From: Bacillota bacterium
GTDB taxonomy: Bacteria > Bacillota > Clostridia > Lachnospirales > CAG-274
DNA length: 38,619 nucleotides
Assembly: GCA_017444985.1 (NCBI GenBank)
Contig: JAFSVK010000123.1
Coordinates: forward strand, 1 to 38,619
Direction of reading: 5' to 3'
The position numbers and the translations under genes were made by a program. The notes under the pieces were generated by a model. The model was not told the DNA's origin. It worked only from the letters and a program-made list of their open reading frames with translations, and searched no databases. The first letter of the stretch is position 1, and the number at the start of each line of letters is the position of its first letter. This document shows, one piece after another, positions 18,054 to 25,652 of the stretch.

Positions 18054-19187
18054 ATGAAATTATCAAAATTTACAGCCCTTACTCTTTCGGTGGTAACACT
18101 TTTTACTACCTGTGTTTGGGCAAACTCGGAAAACTATGTTTCCAAAAATCAATCAGTAAAAGATGGGGCATCCCTTGCCAGGGCAAATATTATTATTCGC
18201 CCCGAGGATGAGGTGGAAACGGGAGATTCCATAATTATAACCTTTAAAAATGCAAAGGTATTCTCTCAGGCTGTAATAGACGGTACCACCAGCGACTCCA
18301 CCCTTAAGGGCTATAAGAGCGGTGGCTACCAGTACAAGTATGATGGGGATATATGGAATAAGAGACACGGCTTTAACGAGATAAAAGACGAGCTTGACGG
18401 CAATGAACTTCCCTATAGGATACAGAGAACGGGAGACCATGAGATAGAGGTATTCCTCTGCGACCTTCCCGATGCTTACACGGATGACAAGTATCACTAC
18501 GAGATACCTATAGTAGCCTATGCCGATGTAAATACGGCTACGGGCAGGACCATAACAGCTACCATAGACTCCAACGGCACAAGTATCTCAAGCGGTAATG
18601 CTATGGGAAACGGCACAACGGCAGGAGGCAAGGAAGAGGAAGAAGAAAGCAGTTCAAGTAAAAAAAGTTCATCTTCATCATCTTCAAGTGATAGTTCAAC
18701 GGAGGCTACCACAAAAACTCCCGTATCAAATGTATCTGTGGAAACAAATACCGGAAACGGCACACAGAAACAAAGTACATATGTAAGAGTGCAGATAGGT
18801 GCTTCTCAACTTAAAGTAAATGCTACGGCTTACGATATCGACGTACCTGCCTACATACAGCTTGAAAGTCAGTCTACCATGGTGCCTTTGCGTGCCGTAA
18901 CGGCAGCTCTTTCGGGTATGGCAGGCTCATATCAAAATGCCGACAGTATAGTAAGCTGGGATGCGGAAACAAAGACCGTAAATATAAACTACAAGGGAAA
19001 GAAAATAAGCTTCACCTCGGGTAGTGAGTACATGACGGTAAACGGTGAAAGAACACTTATGCCAAACGGTGTTAAAACAGAAATAGTAGAGGGAAGGACC
19101 TTTGTACCCTTCAGAGCGTTAGGCAATGCCTTGGGTGTAAGTGTAGATTGGGAAGCGGAAACAAAGACAGCTGTATTTGTATCATAA
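18054..19187 (+). CDS. secreted protein with C-terminal stalk (copper amine oxidase N-like) domain
   Basis: The 377-residue protein has a signal peptide (1-23), an N-terminal beta-rich domain of unknown type (about 30-180), an acidic/serine linker (about 195-222, with SSSSSSSS), and a C-terminal stalk domain (about 240-377). The stalk contains the pair STMVPLRAVTAAL...VSWDAETKTVNI and RTFVPFRALGNALGVSVDWEAETKTAVF, typical of the copper amine oxidase N-terminal-like family. The stalk domain binds or displays proteins at the cell surface in Clostridia; no enzymatic role is known. AGGAGG precedes the ATG. A dockerin protein follows 16 bp later. Confidence 0.88.
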   Translation: MKLSKFTALTLSVVTLFTTCVWANSENYVSKNQSVKDGASLARANIIIRPEDEVETGDSIIITFKNAKVFSQAVIDGTTSDSTLKGYKSGGYQYKYDGDIWNKRHGFNEIKDELDGNELPYRIQRTGDHEIEVFLCDLPDAYTDDKYHYEIPIVAYADVNTATGRTITATIDSNGTSISSGNAMGNGTTAGGKEEEEESSSSKKSSSSSSSSDSSTEATTKTPVSNVSVETNTGNGTQKQSTYVRVQIGASQLKVNATAYDIDVPAYIQLESQSTMVPLRAVTAALSGMAGSYQNADSIVSWDAETKTVNINYKGKKISFTSGSEYMTVNGERTLMPNGVKTEIVEGRTFVPFRALGNALGVSVDWEAETKTAVFVS

Positions 19188-19203
19188 GATAAGGGCTGAT
19201 CAT

Positions 19204-19749
19204 ATGAGATACCAAAAATTCCTTATAGCCTTAATTTTACTTTGCGGTCTCTTTACTGTAAATGCCTATGCCTTTAGCATAGACTCGGCAAGAGAAAAGA
19301 ACGGCAGTGTAGAGGTGGTTTGTAAAAGAGACGACAAGGGAGCCTTTAATGCTGTGGCATACGCAAGGCAACAGGATGCGAACGATATTTCCACGGCTAT
19401 ATACTTTGATTTTCTTCAAGTGGATGAGGGAGAGGATATGTCCTTTTCCTTTAAACTCCCCGAAAAGACTCAAAAAGATAAGGTATATATTTTGACCGTA
19501 TCCTGTGATACGGGCAGGGATACCAAAATAATATATTTTGAGGCTGAGGGCAGTGTTTACCTCTTAGGAGATATAAACGAGGACGGCTTGGTGGACTCAA
19601 AGGATGCCTCGGTACTTTTGCAGGCCATAGCCAAAAACGATACCGCCTCCATACTTGAAAGAGCCGATGTAAATAAGGACAAAACGGCAGACAGCAAGGA
19701 TGCCTCCTTGATACTTTCCTATGCCTCGGGGCAAACGGAGGGTTTTTGA
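19204..19749 (+). CDS. small secreted dockerin protein
   Basis: The 181-residue protein has a signal peptide (1-23), a short beta-domain of about 90 residues, and a C-terminal dockerin pair (121-175; GDINEDGLVDSKDAS and DVNKDKTADSKDAS). It has no visible catalytic domain, so it may be a structural or adaptor component. The start is the ATG at 19204 with AGATAAGGGCTGATC upstream. It is the last gene of the hslO run. Confidence 0.85.
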   Translation: MRYQKFLIALILLCGLFTVNAYAFSIDSAREKNGSVEVVCKRDDKGAFNAVAYARQQDANDISTAIYFDFLQVDEGEDMSFSFKLPEKTQKDKVYILTVSCDTGRDTKIIYFEAEGSVYLLGDINEDGLVDSKDASVLLQAIAKNDTASILERADVNKDKTADSKDASLILSYASGQTEGF

Positions 19750-19833
19750 TAATGATTTCCAAAACCATAAAAATTCCGTGAGCTCCTTTTCAAAAATGAA
19801 AAAACACTATAAAAATACGCTATATGACAAAAG

Positions 19834-19868
19834 ATCCCCACACAACAGCCATTCCGTTGTGTGGGGAT
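19834..19868. terminator. bidirectional terminator
   Basis: ATCCCCACACAAC and GTTGTGTGGGGAT form a 13-bp perfect stem. The plus-strand tail is TTGT and the minus-strand tail CTTTTGT, so it can end both the hslO-to-dockerin transcript and the converging fragment at 19882. Confidence 0.85.
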
Positions 19869-19881
19869 TTGTGCACCTAAG

Positions 19882-20169
19882 TCACTTAAACAGTCGCAAC
19901 CTTAATTGATCGCTTAAGGCTATAACCTCTTCAAGAGGCAATTCGACCCCTTGAGCAATTTCTTCGGGGGTAAGTTTACCCAATTTCAAAAATTTAATAG
20001 CCGCTTCAACAGCCATTTTATATTTCCCTTCTGCAATACCTTTTGCGATACCTATGTTTTCTGCTTTATCCAAAACATCACACATATTCGCACGCTTCTC
20101 TCTGTGAGTTCTGTAATATTCTACCTTAAACCTATCATTATCGGCAAGTTTACCTGTATTGATATCCAT
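19882..20169 (-). pseudogene. remnant of an Rpn-family nuclease/transposase, C-terminal part only
   Basis: The 95 residues MDINTGKLADNDRFK...CDVLDKAENIGIAKG...LTPEEIAQGVELPLEEV match the C-terminal tail typical of Rpn/PD-(D/E)XK 'putative transposase' proteins. The N-terminal catalytic two thirds are missing, and there is no ribosome site at the internal ATG. The segment upstream is AT-rich without further coding. Confidence 0.75.
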
Positions 20170-20344
20170 TGATAAATGCTATACTTTTGTATTTATACTA
20201 TACATCATGGAATAATTGTTTTCAACAGAAATTTTTGCTCTTTACGTATATGATAATTTACTCCGCTACACACCCCGCATCCGTTTTATATTCAAAAATA
20301 CTACAAAAATATTGTATATATTCACTATATTTTTGCTTGTATTC

Positions 20345-20379
20345 TTGACTTTACAAGTAAATTTATATATAATACAAGT
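20345..20379 (+). promoter_or_regulatory. promoter of the CobK-CbiE-CbiT-like / CbiA-like / stalk unit
   Basis: TTGACT (near 20345) and TATAAT are 17 bp apart in a very AT-rich stretch. The leader is about 75 nt. This promoter also argues against translation starting further upstream in the open frame (from 20216). Confidence 0.8.
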
Positions 20380-20455
20380 TGTGAGACTACAGTCGTTTTT
20401 TGATGGGGCTGTTGTGTCTTACGGAAAGCATACGCTGTTGCAAGGATATGACGAT

Positions 20456-22393
20456 ATGACAAAACTTATGATATTTGCCTGCACTTCCGAGGCTTTGGAG
20501 CTTATAAAAAGGTGCAGAGATTACAAAAACTTAAGCTTAGATATATTTACAAACGCATCGGGTGCGGAAAAGCATATACCTTTGGGAGAGAATATCACTC
20601 TTCATACGGAGGAAACGGATGAGGTGGCGCTGGCGGTCACCATAGGAAATATGCGCCCCGATCTTATAGTGGATGCCTCGGGAGGGGCTTTGGGTAAGCA
20701 TATATCAAAGGCAGCCTCCGTAGCGGGGATAAGGTGTATAGTGCTTTCTATAGATAAAAGCATAGAAGCCTACGGCTTAGTGGTAGACAACGTGGCAAAG
20801 GCTGTAAAAATGGTGGGTGCCAACAGGGGCAACATACTTTTAAGTGGCCTGTCGGCTAAAGATTTTGCGTCTATCCCCGGCTTTTCGCAACGATGCTTTT
20901 GGGAAAACACAGACCAAGCGGATACGCAAAAGGCTATACAAGAGGGTGTAGCAAGGGAAAATATTATAAATATGCCATCTAAAGCCAAAGCCTCCGACTA
21001 TGGCGAGGTCATAAAGCGATATAATATAAAATATATACTTACTACCTCTTCGGTGGAAAACATATATCTTAAAAGACAGGCCTGTAAGGCTTGCAATGCG
21101 GTGCTTGTGGCTGTAAAAGGCGAAAATGAAATGAGTTTGGATAAAACTCTTCTTGAAGTAAGAGATCTGTCGGGTAAAAAGAAGCTTAATATTCTTGCTA
21201 TAGGTCCCGGAAGGCAGTCCCTTATGAGCATGGAGACACAAAATGCCCTAACATCCTCCCATGCCCTTATAGGTGAGGAGGAGACTCTTAAACTCCTTGA
21301 CAGCTTTAAAAAAGAAAAAGTAAAAACGGACAGTATAAAAGATATGCTTTCTTTTATAATTTCTTCCTCGGGGAATATTTTTTCTCTTGTATATACCGAC
21401 AGTGAAAAGCTTTTTTCCTCCGTGGATGAAATAACGGAGTATTGTGAAAAAGAAGGTATAGAAGTAAATAACATTGTAGGTGTATCAACCTCGGACTACT
21501 TGGCGGGGAAAATAAATATAAGCAGCAACGGTGTTAAAAAAATAGATGCAAGGCAAAAGGGAGCACCCTTTTTAAATGATATAAAAGAGAATACTTCAAT
21601 ATTTATACATGCGGGGAAAAATGCTTCCCTCATACTTTCAAGGCTCTGTGATGAAGGTCTTGAAAGGATAAGAGTGTGTGTGGGTATGGACCTAAGCCTT
21701 GAAAGAGAGAGGATATTAAGCGGTTACCCCGAAGACCTTAAAAGTTTGAACTTCAGCGAAAACACTCTTTTGTATATGGAAAACGATGAGGGTGGAGAAA
21801 GCCTTAAAATAGGTATTAAAGAAAACAAGTTTTTAATTCCCGATGATGCAATGGCTCTTGCAAGTGAAGTCAGAGCGGTCATAATGAGTAAGTTTTCCTT
21901 GAAAAGAAGTGATAACATACTTTTTGCGGGGGGAGTATTCCCCGACCTTATAACGGAGTGTGCTTTAAATCTTCCTAATGGAAGGGCGTACATATTGGAA
22001 GAGAAGGGGGAGAATATAAGCATCATAGGTAAAAATGCCGCTCGTTTTTCACTTTCCAATATAGATACAAGGCAGTGTACTTTAAGAGATGAGACTACAG
22101 TAAAAGAAGAAGTATCTCAAATGGAAGATATAGCCTGTGTCTTTTCCGACAGCAGTGTAGGTATAGAAAATATTTATACCGCTCTTTTGAAGAAGGACAG
22201 CACAAAGAGATATGTTTTGGCTCTCTATTCCCCCGAAGAGGTGGCGAGGGCATCCAAAATATTTGAAAAATACGACTTTGAAAATATAGACCTTTGCCTT
22301 ATGAATATTTCAAAGGGCAAAAGGATAAACGGAAAGACAAATATAAAAGAAAATGATTTTATATATATTTTAACCGCAGATACGGGATTTTAA
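20456..22393 (+). CDS. CobK-CbiE-CbiT-like fusion with altered catalytic motifs
   Basis: The 645-residue protein has three corrin-pathway folds. Residues 1-222 resemble precorrin-6A reductase (CobK): FACTSEALEL, DLIVDASGGALG and NIINMPSKAK..YNIKYILTTSS. Residues 243-445 resemble the methylase CbiE (ILAIGPGRQSLMSMETQNALTSSHALIG). Residues 460-645 resemble the methyltransferase CbiT (ASEVRAVIMSKFSLKRSDN). In each part the key motif is changed. The CobK DSG-type triplet reads TSS and the DATHPYA region reads DASGGAL. The CbiE GDP motif reads TDS. The CbiT SAM loop DIGAGTG reads FAGGVFP. The frame is intact and followed by a CbiA-like gene. It is either repurposed or recently inactivated; the start at 20456 is chosen by fold and promoter. 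Confidence 0.8.
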   Translation: MTKLMIFACTSEALELIKRCRDYKNLSLDIFTNASGAEKHIPLGENITLHTEETDEVALAVTIGNMRPDLIVDASGGALGKHISKAASVAGIRCIVLSIDKSIEAYGLVVDNVAKAVKMVGANRGNILLSGLSAKDFASIPGFSQRCFWENTDQADTQKAIQEGVARENIINMPSKAKASDYGEVIKRYNIKYILTTSSVENIYLKRQACKACNAVLVAVKGENEMSLDKTLLEVRDLSGKKKLNILAIGPGRQSLMSMETQNALTSSHALIGEEETLKLLDSFKKEKVKTDSIKDMLSFIISSSGNIFSLVYTDSEKLFSSVDEITEYCEKEGIEVNNIVGVSTSDYLAGKINISSNGVKKIDARQKGAPFLNDIKENTSIFIHAGKNASLILSRLCDEGLERIRVCVGMDLSLERERILSGYPEDLKSLNFSENTLLYMENDEGGESLKIGIKENKFLIPDDAMALASEVRAVIMSKFSLKRSDNILFAGGVFPDLITECALNLPNGRAYILEEKGENISIIGKNAARFSLSNIDTRQCTLRDETTVKEEVSQMEDIACVFSDSSVGIENIYTALLKKDSTKRYVLALYSPEEVARASKIFEKYDFENIDLCLMNISKGKRINGKTNIKENDFIYILTADTGF

Positions 22394-22407
22394 AGGAGGA
22401 GAGGGAT

Positions 22408-23757
22408 ATGTCAAGAGTAATGCTTGCGGCAACATCAAGCGGCAGCGGTAAAACATCCATAACATGTGCTTTATTAAAAGTTATATTAAACAGGGGACTT
22501 AGTGTTAAGTCCTTCAAATGCGGTCCCGATTATGTAGATGCTATGCTCCATAAAAGCATAACGGGAGTGGAAGCGGGAAATCTCGACGGATTTTTCAACG
22601 ATAAAAATGCCATAAGGCAGAGGCTTGCGGAAAGCAATGCGGATATAAATGTAGTGGAAGGCGTTATGGGCTACTACGACGGTATAGCCTTTAGCGACAA
22701 GTATTCAAGCTACGATATAGCTATACAGACAAATACCCCCGTAATATTGGTGCTTGACTGTAAGGGTATGCTAAACTCCTTGGGTGCAGTGCTTAAAGGT
22801 TTTGTCACCTACAGGGAAAACAGCGGTATAGCAGGTATTATATTTAACAGATTGCCTGCAAATCTTTACGATGTTGTAAGCTATATAGCCTTGGATCTGG
22901 GTGTGGTACCTTTGGGATACTTGCCCAACCTTGATGAGGGACTTTTTGAAAGCAAGGATATAGGTCTTGTAACTCCCGATAACATAAGCGAGTTCCATGA
23001 AAGAGTTGACGAACTTGCCGAAAATATAGAGCGCTACATTGATGTGGACAGGATCATAAACATCGCACAGGCAGCGGGAGAGATAGAGTTCGAAAAGAAC
23101 GAAGTGGAAAAGAGTTTCTCCCTTGATATTGCGGTGGCTCACGATAAAGCTTTTTGCTTTAACTACGGAGATAACTTGGCACTCCTTGAAAAAATGGGTT
23201 GCAACATAAAGTTTTTCAGCCCCTTGGAGGACAGCGAGCTTCCCGATTGCGACGGTCTTATTATAAACGACGGCTATCCCGAGGTGTATGCGGAGGAGCT
23301 TTCCGAAAACACCACCATGCTCAAGTCTATAAATAAGGCTATAAAAGAAGGCCTTCCCACCATAGCTACGGGCAATGGTTTTTCCTATCTCCATGAAGAG
23401 CTGGAAAGTACCGACGGCAACTACTTTAAAATGGTGGGCTTTATAAAAGACAAAGCCTTTAATATGCACAGGCTCCACTCCCACTGCGGATATATCACCG
23501 CCAAGGCTACAAAGGACAACCTCCTTTGCAAGGCGGGAGAAACTTTTAACTCCAACGAAAGCCACTACTACGACAGTGACAACTGCGGAGAGGATTTTGA
23601 GGCAAATGTACCCGTAAGCAACAAGAAATGGAAAACAGGTACCGCTACGGCTACACTCTATGCGGGTTATCCCGTGATATATTTCCCGGGTGCTCCTAAG
23701 ATGGCGGAAAACTTCCTTAAGACTTGCAACCGCTACAAAGCAAAAAAGAATAAGTAA
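22408..23757 (+). CDS. CbiA/CobB-like amidotransferase with apparently inactive glutaminase domain
   Basis: The 449-residue protein is the cobyrinate a,c-diamide synthase fold. The synthetase part is conserved: P-loop SSGSGKTS (10-17), KCGPDYVDAMLH (37-48), GNLDGFF (57-63) and VVEGVMGYYDG (82-92). The GATase-type C-terminal part (about 240-445) lacks the catalytic Cys: the AECGG motif reads ATGNG (320-324). The late SYxHLH motif also reads YPVIYF (421-426). The enzyme would then need free ammonia or do a different ligation. AAAGGAGGAGAGGGAT is the ribosome site, 14 bp after the fusion gene. No other B12 genes are visible. Confidence 0.85.
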   Translation: MSRVMLAATSSGSGKTSITCALLKVILNRGLSVKSFKCGPDYVDAMLHKSITGVEAGNLDGFFNDKNAIRQRLAESNADINVVEGVMGYYDGIAFSDKYSSYDIAIQTNTPVILVLDCKGMLNSLGAVLKGFVTYRENSGIAGIIFNRLPANLYDVVSYIALDLGVVPLGYLPNLDEGLFESKDIGLVTPDNISEFHERVDELAENIERYIDVDRIINIAQAAGEIEFEKNEVEKSFSLDIAVAHDKAFCFNYGDNLALLEKMGCNIKFFSPLEDSELPDCDGLIINDGYPEVYAEELSENTTMLKSINKAIKEGLPTIATGNGFSYLHEELESTDGNYFKMVGFIKDKAFNMHRLHSHCGYITAKATKDNLLCKAGETFNSNESHYYDSDNCGEDFEANVPVSNKKWKTGTATATLYAGYPVIYFPGAPKMAENFLKTCNRYKAKKNK

Positions 23758-23769
23758 GGACGGGATATT

Positions 23770-24609
23770 ATGAAATTGCAGGTATTGAAAGTTGGGCTTG
23801 CCACTCTTTTGTGTACAAGTGCCGTTTATGCTTCGGAGGTAAGGGTGACACTGAACAATTCCTTTGTGTCCTTTCCCAACGGGCAACCTCGTATAGTACA
23901 GGGCAGGACCCTTGTTCCCGTAAGAGGTCTGTTTGATAATATGGGCTATGATATTTCCTGGGAAGCGGAAAGTAAAACCGTGACACTCTCAAAAGAGGGC
24001 AGTGATATAGTCATACATATAGGAGATGATTTTCTTACGGTAAACGGCAAAGAGGTTTCTCTTGATGTACCTGCCCAGATCATAGACTCTTCCACTATGC
24101 TCCCTTTAAGGGCTATATCCGATGCTACGGGAGCTGTGACATTGTGGAACAGTGACTATAAGACAGCTTCTGTGGTGGAAAGAGGTATTCAAGCCGAATA
24201 TCCCCAAAGAGAGCTAAATTTAAATACCTCTGCGGAAAAAACTTATGTAGAGGCATTTTCCCAAATATCAAAGAAGTTTAATGAGGACAACAAAGAAAAT
24301 GTGGCTGTATTGTCAAAGGCTTTGAAGGATGGAAATATTTCCTCTCTTTCCTCCGTGTCGGCTACCTTCCTTTCCTCCCTAAGAAGTACGGAAAAGGAAA
24401 TAGCCTCTTTGGATACCCCCTCATCTTTGGAAGATTTAAGCGTTGCGGCAAGAAACTATCTTTCCGCCCTCGAAAGCCTACTTGAATATACCCAAAGCTA
24501 CAGCGAGGGTAAGATAGAAAAGGGCGAGTACGTAAAGGAAATAGAAAACAGATTTTCCAACCTCTTGGTAGCCCAAGCGGTCTATACGGAAGAAATAAAT
24601 TCCCTTTAA
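23770..24609 (+). CDS. secreted stalk-domain protein with helical C-terminus
   Basis: The 279-residue protein has a signal peptide (1-22), a copper-amine-oxidase-N-like stalk domain (about 23-140; GRTLVPVRGLFDNMGYDISWEAESKTVTL and STMLPLRAISDATG), and a helix-rich C-terminal region (about 150-279). The start lies 12 bp after the CbiA-like gene, so it is the third gene of that transcript. Its stop codon is the TTAA of a 21-bp terminal inverted repeat (24606-24626). Function is unknown; linkage to the corrin-like pair is the interesting part. Confidence 0.87.
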   Translation: MKLQVLKVGLATLLCTSAVYASEVRVTLNNSFVSFPNGQPRIVQGRTLVPVRGLFDNMGYDISWEAESKTVTLSKEGSDIVIHIGDDFLTVNGKEVSLDVPAQIIDSSTMLPLRAISDATGAVTLWNSDYKTASVVERGIQAEYPQRELNLNTSAEKTYVEAFSQISKKFNEDNKENVAVLSKALKDGNISSLSSVSATFLSSLRSTEKEIASLDTPSSLEDLSVAARNYLSALESLLEYTQSYSEGKIEKGEYVKEIENRFSNLLVAQAVYTEEINSL

Positions 24610-24770
24610 GGGTAACTCTAAAAAGTGCTATTGAAGTAAAATTGAGATAGCTTGTTCGAGGACTGGGAAATGGCTCGAAGCCAATGTAGAGCATTGGTGA
24701 GAAACATTGACGACGTACTCGGGCAAGATAGCCAATTTTACGATTTATGACTTTTTAGAGGTGCCCTTAA
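24606..24770. mobile_element. 165-bp inverted-repeat (MITE-like) element ending in TTAA
   Basis: The two ends, TTAAGGG..TCTAAAAAGT at 24606-24626 and its complement at 24750-24770, match at 19 of 21 positions. Further in, AGTAAAATTGAGATAGCTTG and GCAAGATAGCCAATTTTACG are also largely complementary, so the whole element can fold as one long hairpin. No coding frame is present. It abuts the end of the stalk gene and provides its stop codon. Confidence 0.7.
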
Positions 24771-24778
24771 GAAATAAA

Positions 24779-24816
24779 GGAGTGTGAAAACATAATTTTG
24801 CTTTCACACTCCTTTT
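24779..24816. terminator. terminator after the corrin-like unit
   Basis: GGAGTGTGAAA and TTTCACACTCC form an 11-bp stem followed by TTTT on the plus strand. On the minus strand the tail is TTTATTTC, so it may serve both sides. Confidence 0.8.
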
Positions 24817-24848
24817 GCACATTGAAAAATATTCTATAAAAGTTTATA

Positions 24849-24900
24849 AGCCTCGCCTGAAAGGAGAGGTGGCAGCCGTAGGCTGACGGAGAGGTTTCCC
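24849..24900. repeat. single arm of the 186/1914 palindromic repeat
   Basis: GCCTCGCCTGAAAGGAGAGG followed by a small hairpin CAGCC-gta-GGCTG and ACGGAGAGGTTTC corresponds to the complement of the left arm of the copy at 1914-2126. The core and the second arm are absent. It lies downstream of the minus-strand gene at 24948. Confidence 0.7.
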
Positions 24901-24947
24901 TGTGATATCAAACCTTTTTGCCTAACGCATTTAGAATTGTCGGCTCA

Positions 24948-25508
24948 TTATTTTATGACCGGCACCCTACACCTTTGACAAAAATCGTTTTGAATATCGT
25001 TCTTAGCGAAACATATAGGGCAAAACACGTATGTGTCCATAGATTTATCGTACTTTTCGTAGTAGTTGTTGAACTGAGGGTAGTAGCGCACCCTATCCCC
25101 TTCATTAAAATAATCGTAGTAGGGATTTATAAGTCCCGATATTTTTTCTTTTTTACCCTCTGTTGTCATTATCTCCACAACATAAACGGTTTGAGCATCG
25201 TCCGCATTGCGGTTGCGACGTTGTTCTTTGGTATACTTTGCTGTGACCGTTCCCTCCCATTGCTTTTTTGATTTTTGAGCAATTACGGATATAATGTTTA
25301 CAAGCAGTATCACAGCGGAGATACCGCAGCCTATTAAAACCGTTTTCATATTTTTATTGTTCATACCTATAAAAAAGGTAATTACAATAGGGGCGAGAAA
25401 AACGATAATAAAAAATATAAATGTGATCTTCTTTGTCTTTTTGAGTTCCTTTAATATAGCGGGATCATTTATTTTATCCGAAAATCCCACAGCGGTATTT
25501 GTTACCAT
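24948..25508 (-). CDS. membrane protein with cytosolic zinc ribbon (DUF3592-like)
   Basis: The 186-residue protein has two transmembrane segments (about 28-47 and 56-78), a small beta-rich domain (about 85-150) with INPYYDYFNEGDRVRYYP, like DUF3592 proteins, and a C-terminal zinc ribbon CPIC...CQRC. No signal peptide is seen. AGGAGGTGGTAAT precedes the ATG. It is monocistronic, with its own promoter. The role is unknown. Confidence 0.8.
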   Translation of the reverse strand: MVTNTAVGFSDKINDPAILKELKKTKKITFIFFIIVFLAPIVITFFIGMNNKNMKTVLIGCGISAVILLVNIISVIAQKSKKQWEGTVTAKYTKEQRRNRNADDAQTVYVVEIMTTEGKKEKISGLINPYYDYFNEGDRVRYYPQFNNYYEKYDKSMDTYVFCPICFAKNDIQNDFCQRCRVPVIK

Positions 25509-25528
25509 ATTACCACCTCCTTTAGGCT

Positions 25529-25557
25529 ATTTTAACATATATATCCTTCATAAACAA
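25529..25557 (-). promoter_or_regulatory. promoter of the zinc-ribbon membrane protein gene
   Basis: On the minus strand TTGTTT (25552-25557) and TAAAAT (25529-25534) are 17 bp apart, 20 bp before the start codon. Confidence 0.6.
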
Positions 25558-25652
25558 CTATAATATCCTTATAATATAATATTTAATTTACTTTAATGAT
25601 ATTTTAATATTGGGGGAGTATCATAACTACAATTCCGAAAGGGGGAATTAAA

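Noticed and set aside
20216-20455. In-frame N-terminal extension of the CobK-like fusion with a hydrophobic segment
   Set aside because: The extension crosses a TTGACT-17-TATAAT promoter, and the CobK fold begins at the ATG at 20456, so the hydrophobic stretch is AT-rich non-coding DNA.
20456-23757. Ordinary cobalamin biosynthesis operon
   Set aside because: Only two genes are present and their catalytic motifs are altered, so a B12-synthesis label would overstate what the sequence shows. No cobalamin riboswitch is evident in the 75-nt leader either.
22771-23886. 371-codon frame antisense to the CbiA-like gene
   Set aside because: It is a long shadow without a ribosome site. The plus-strand gene has clear family motifs.
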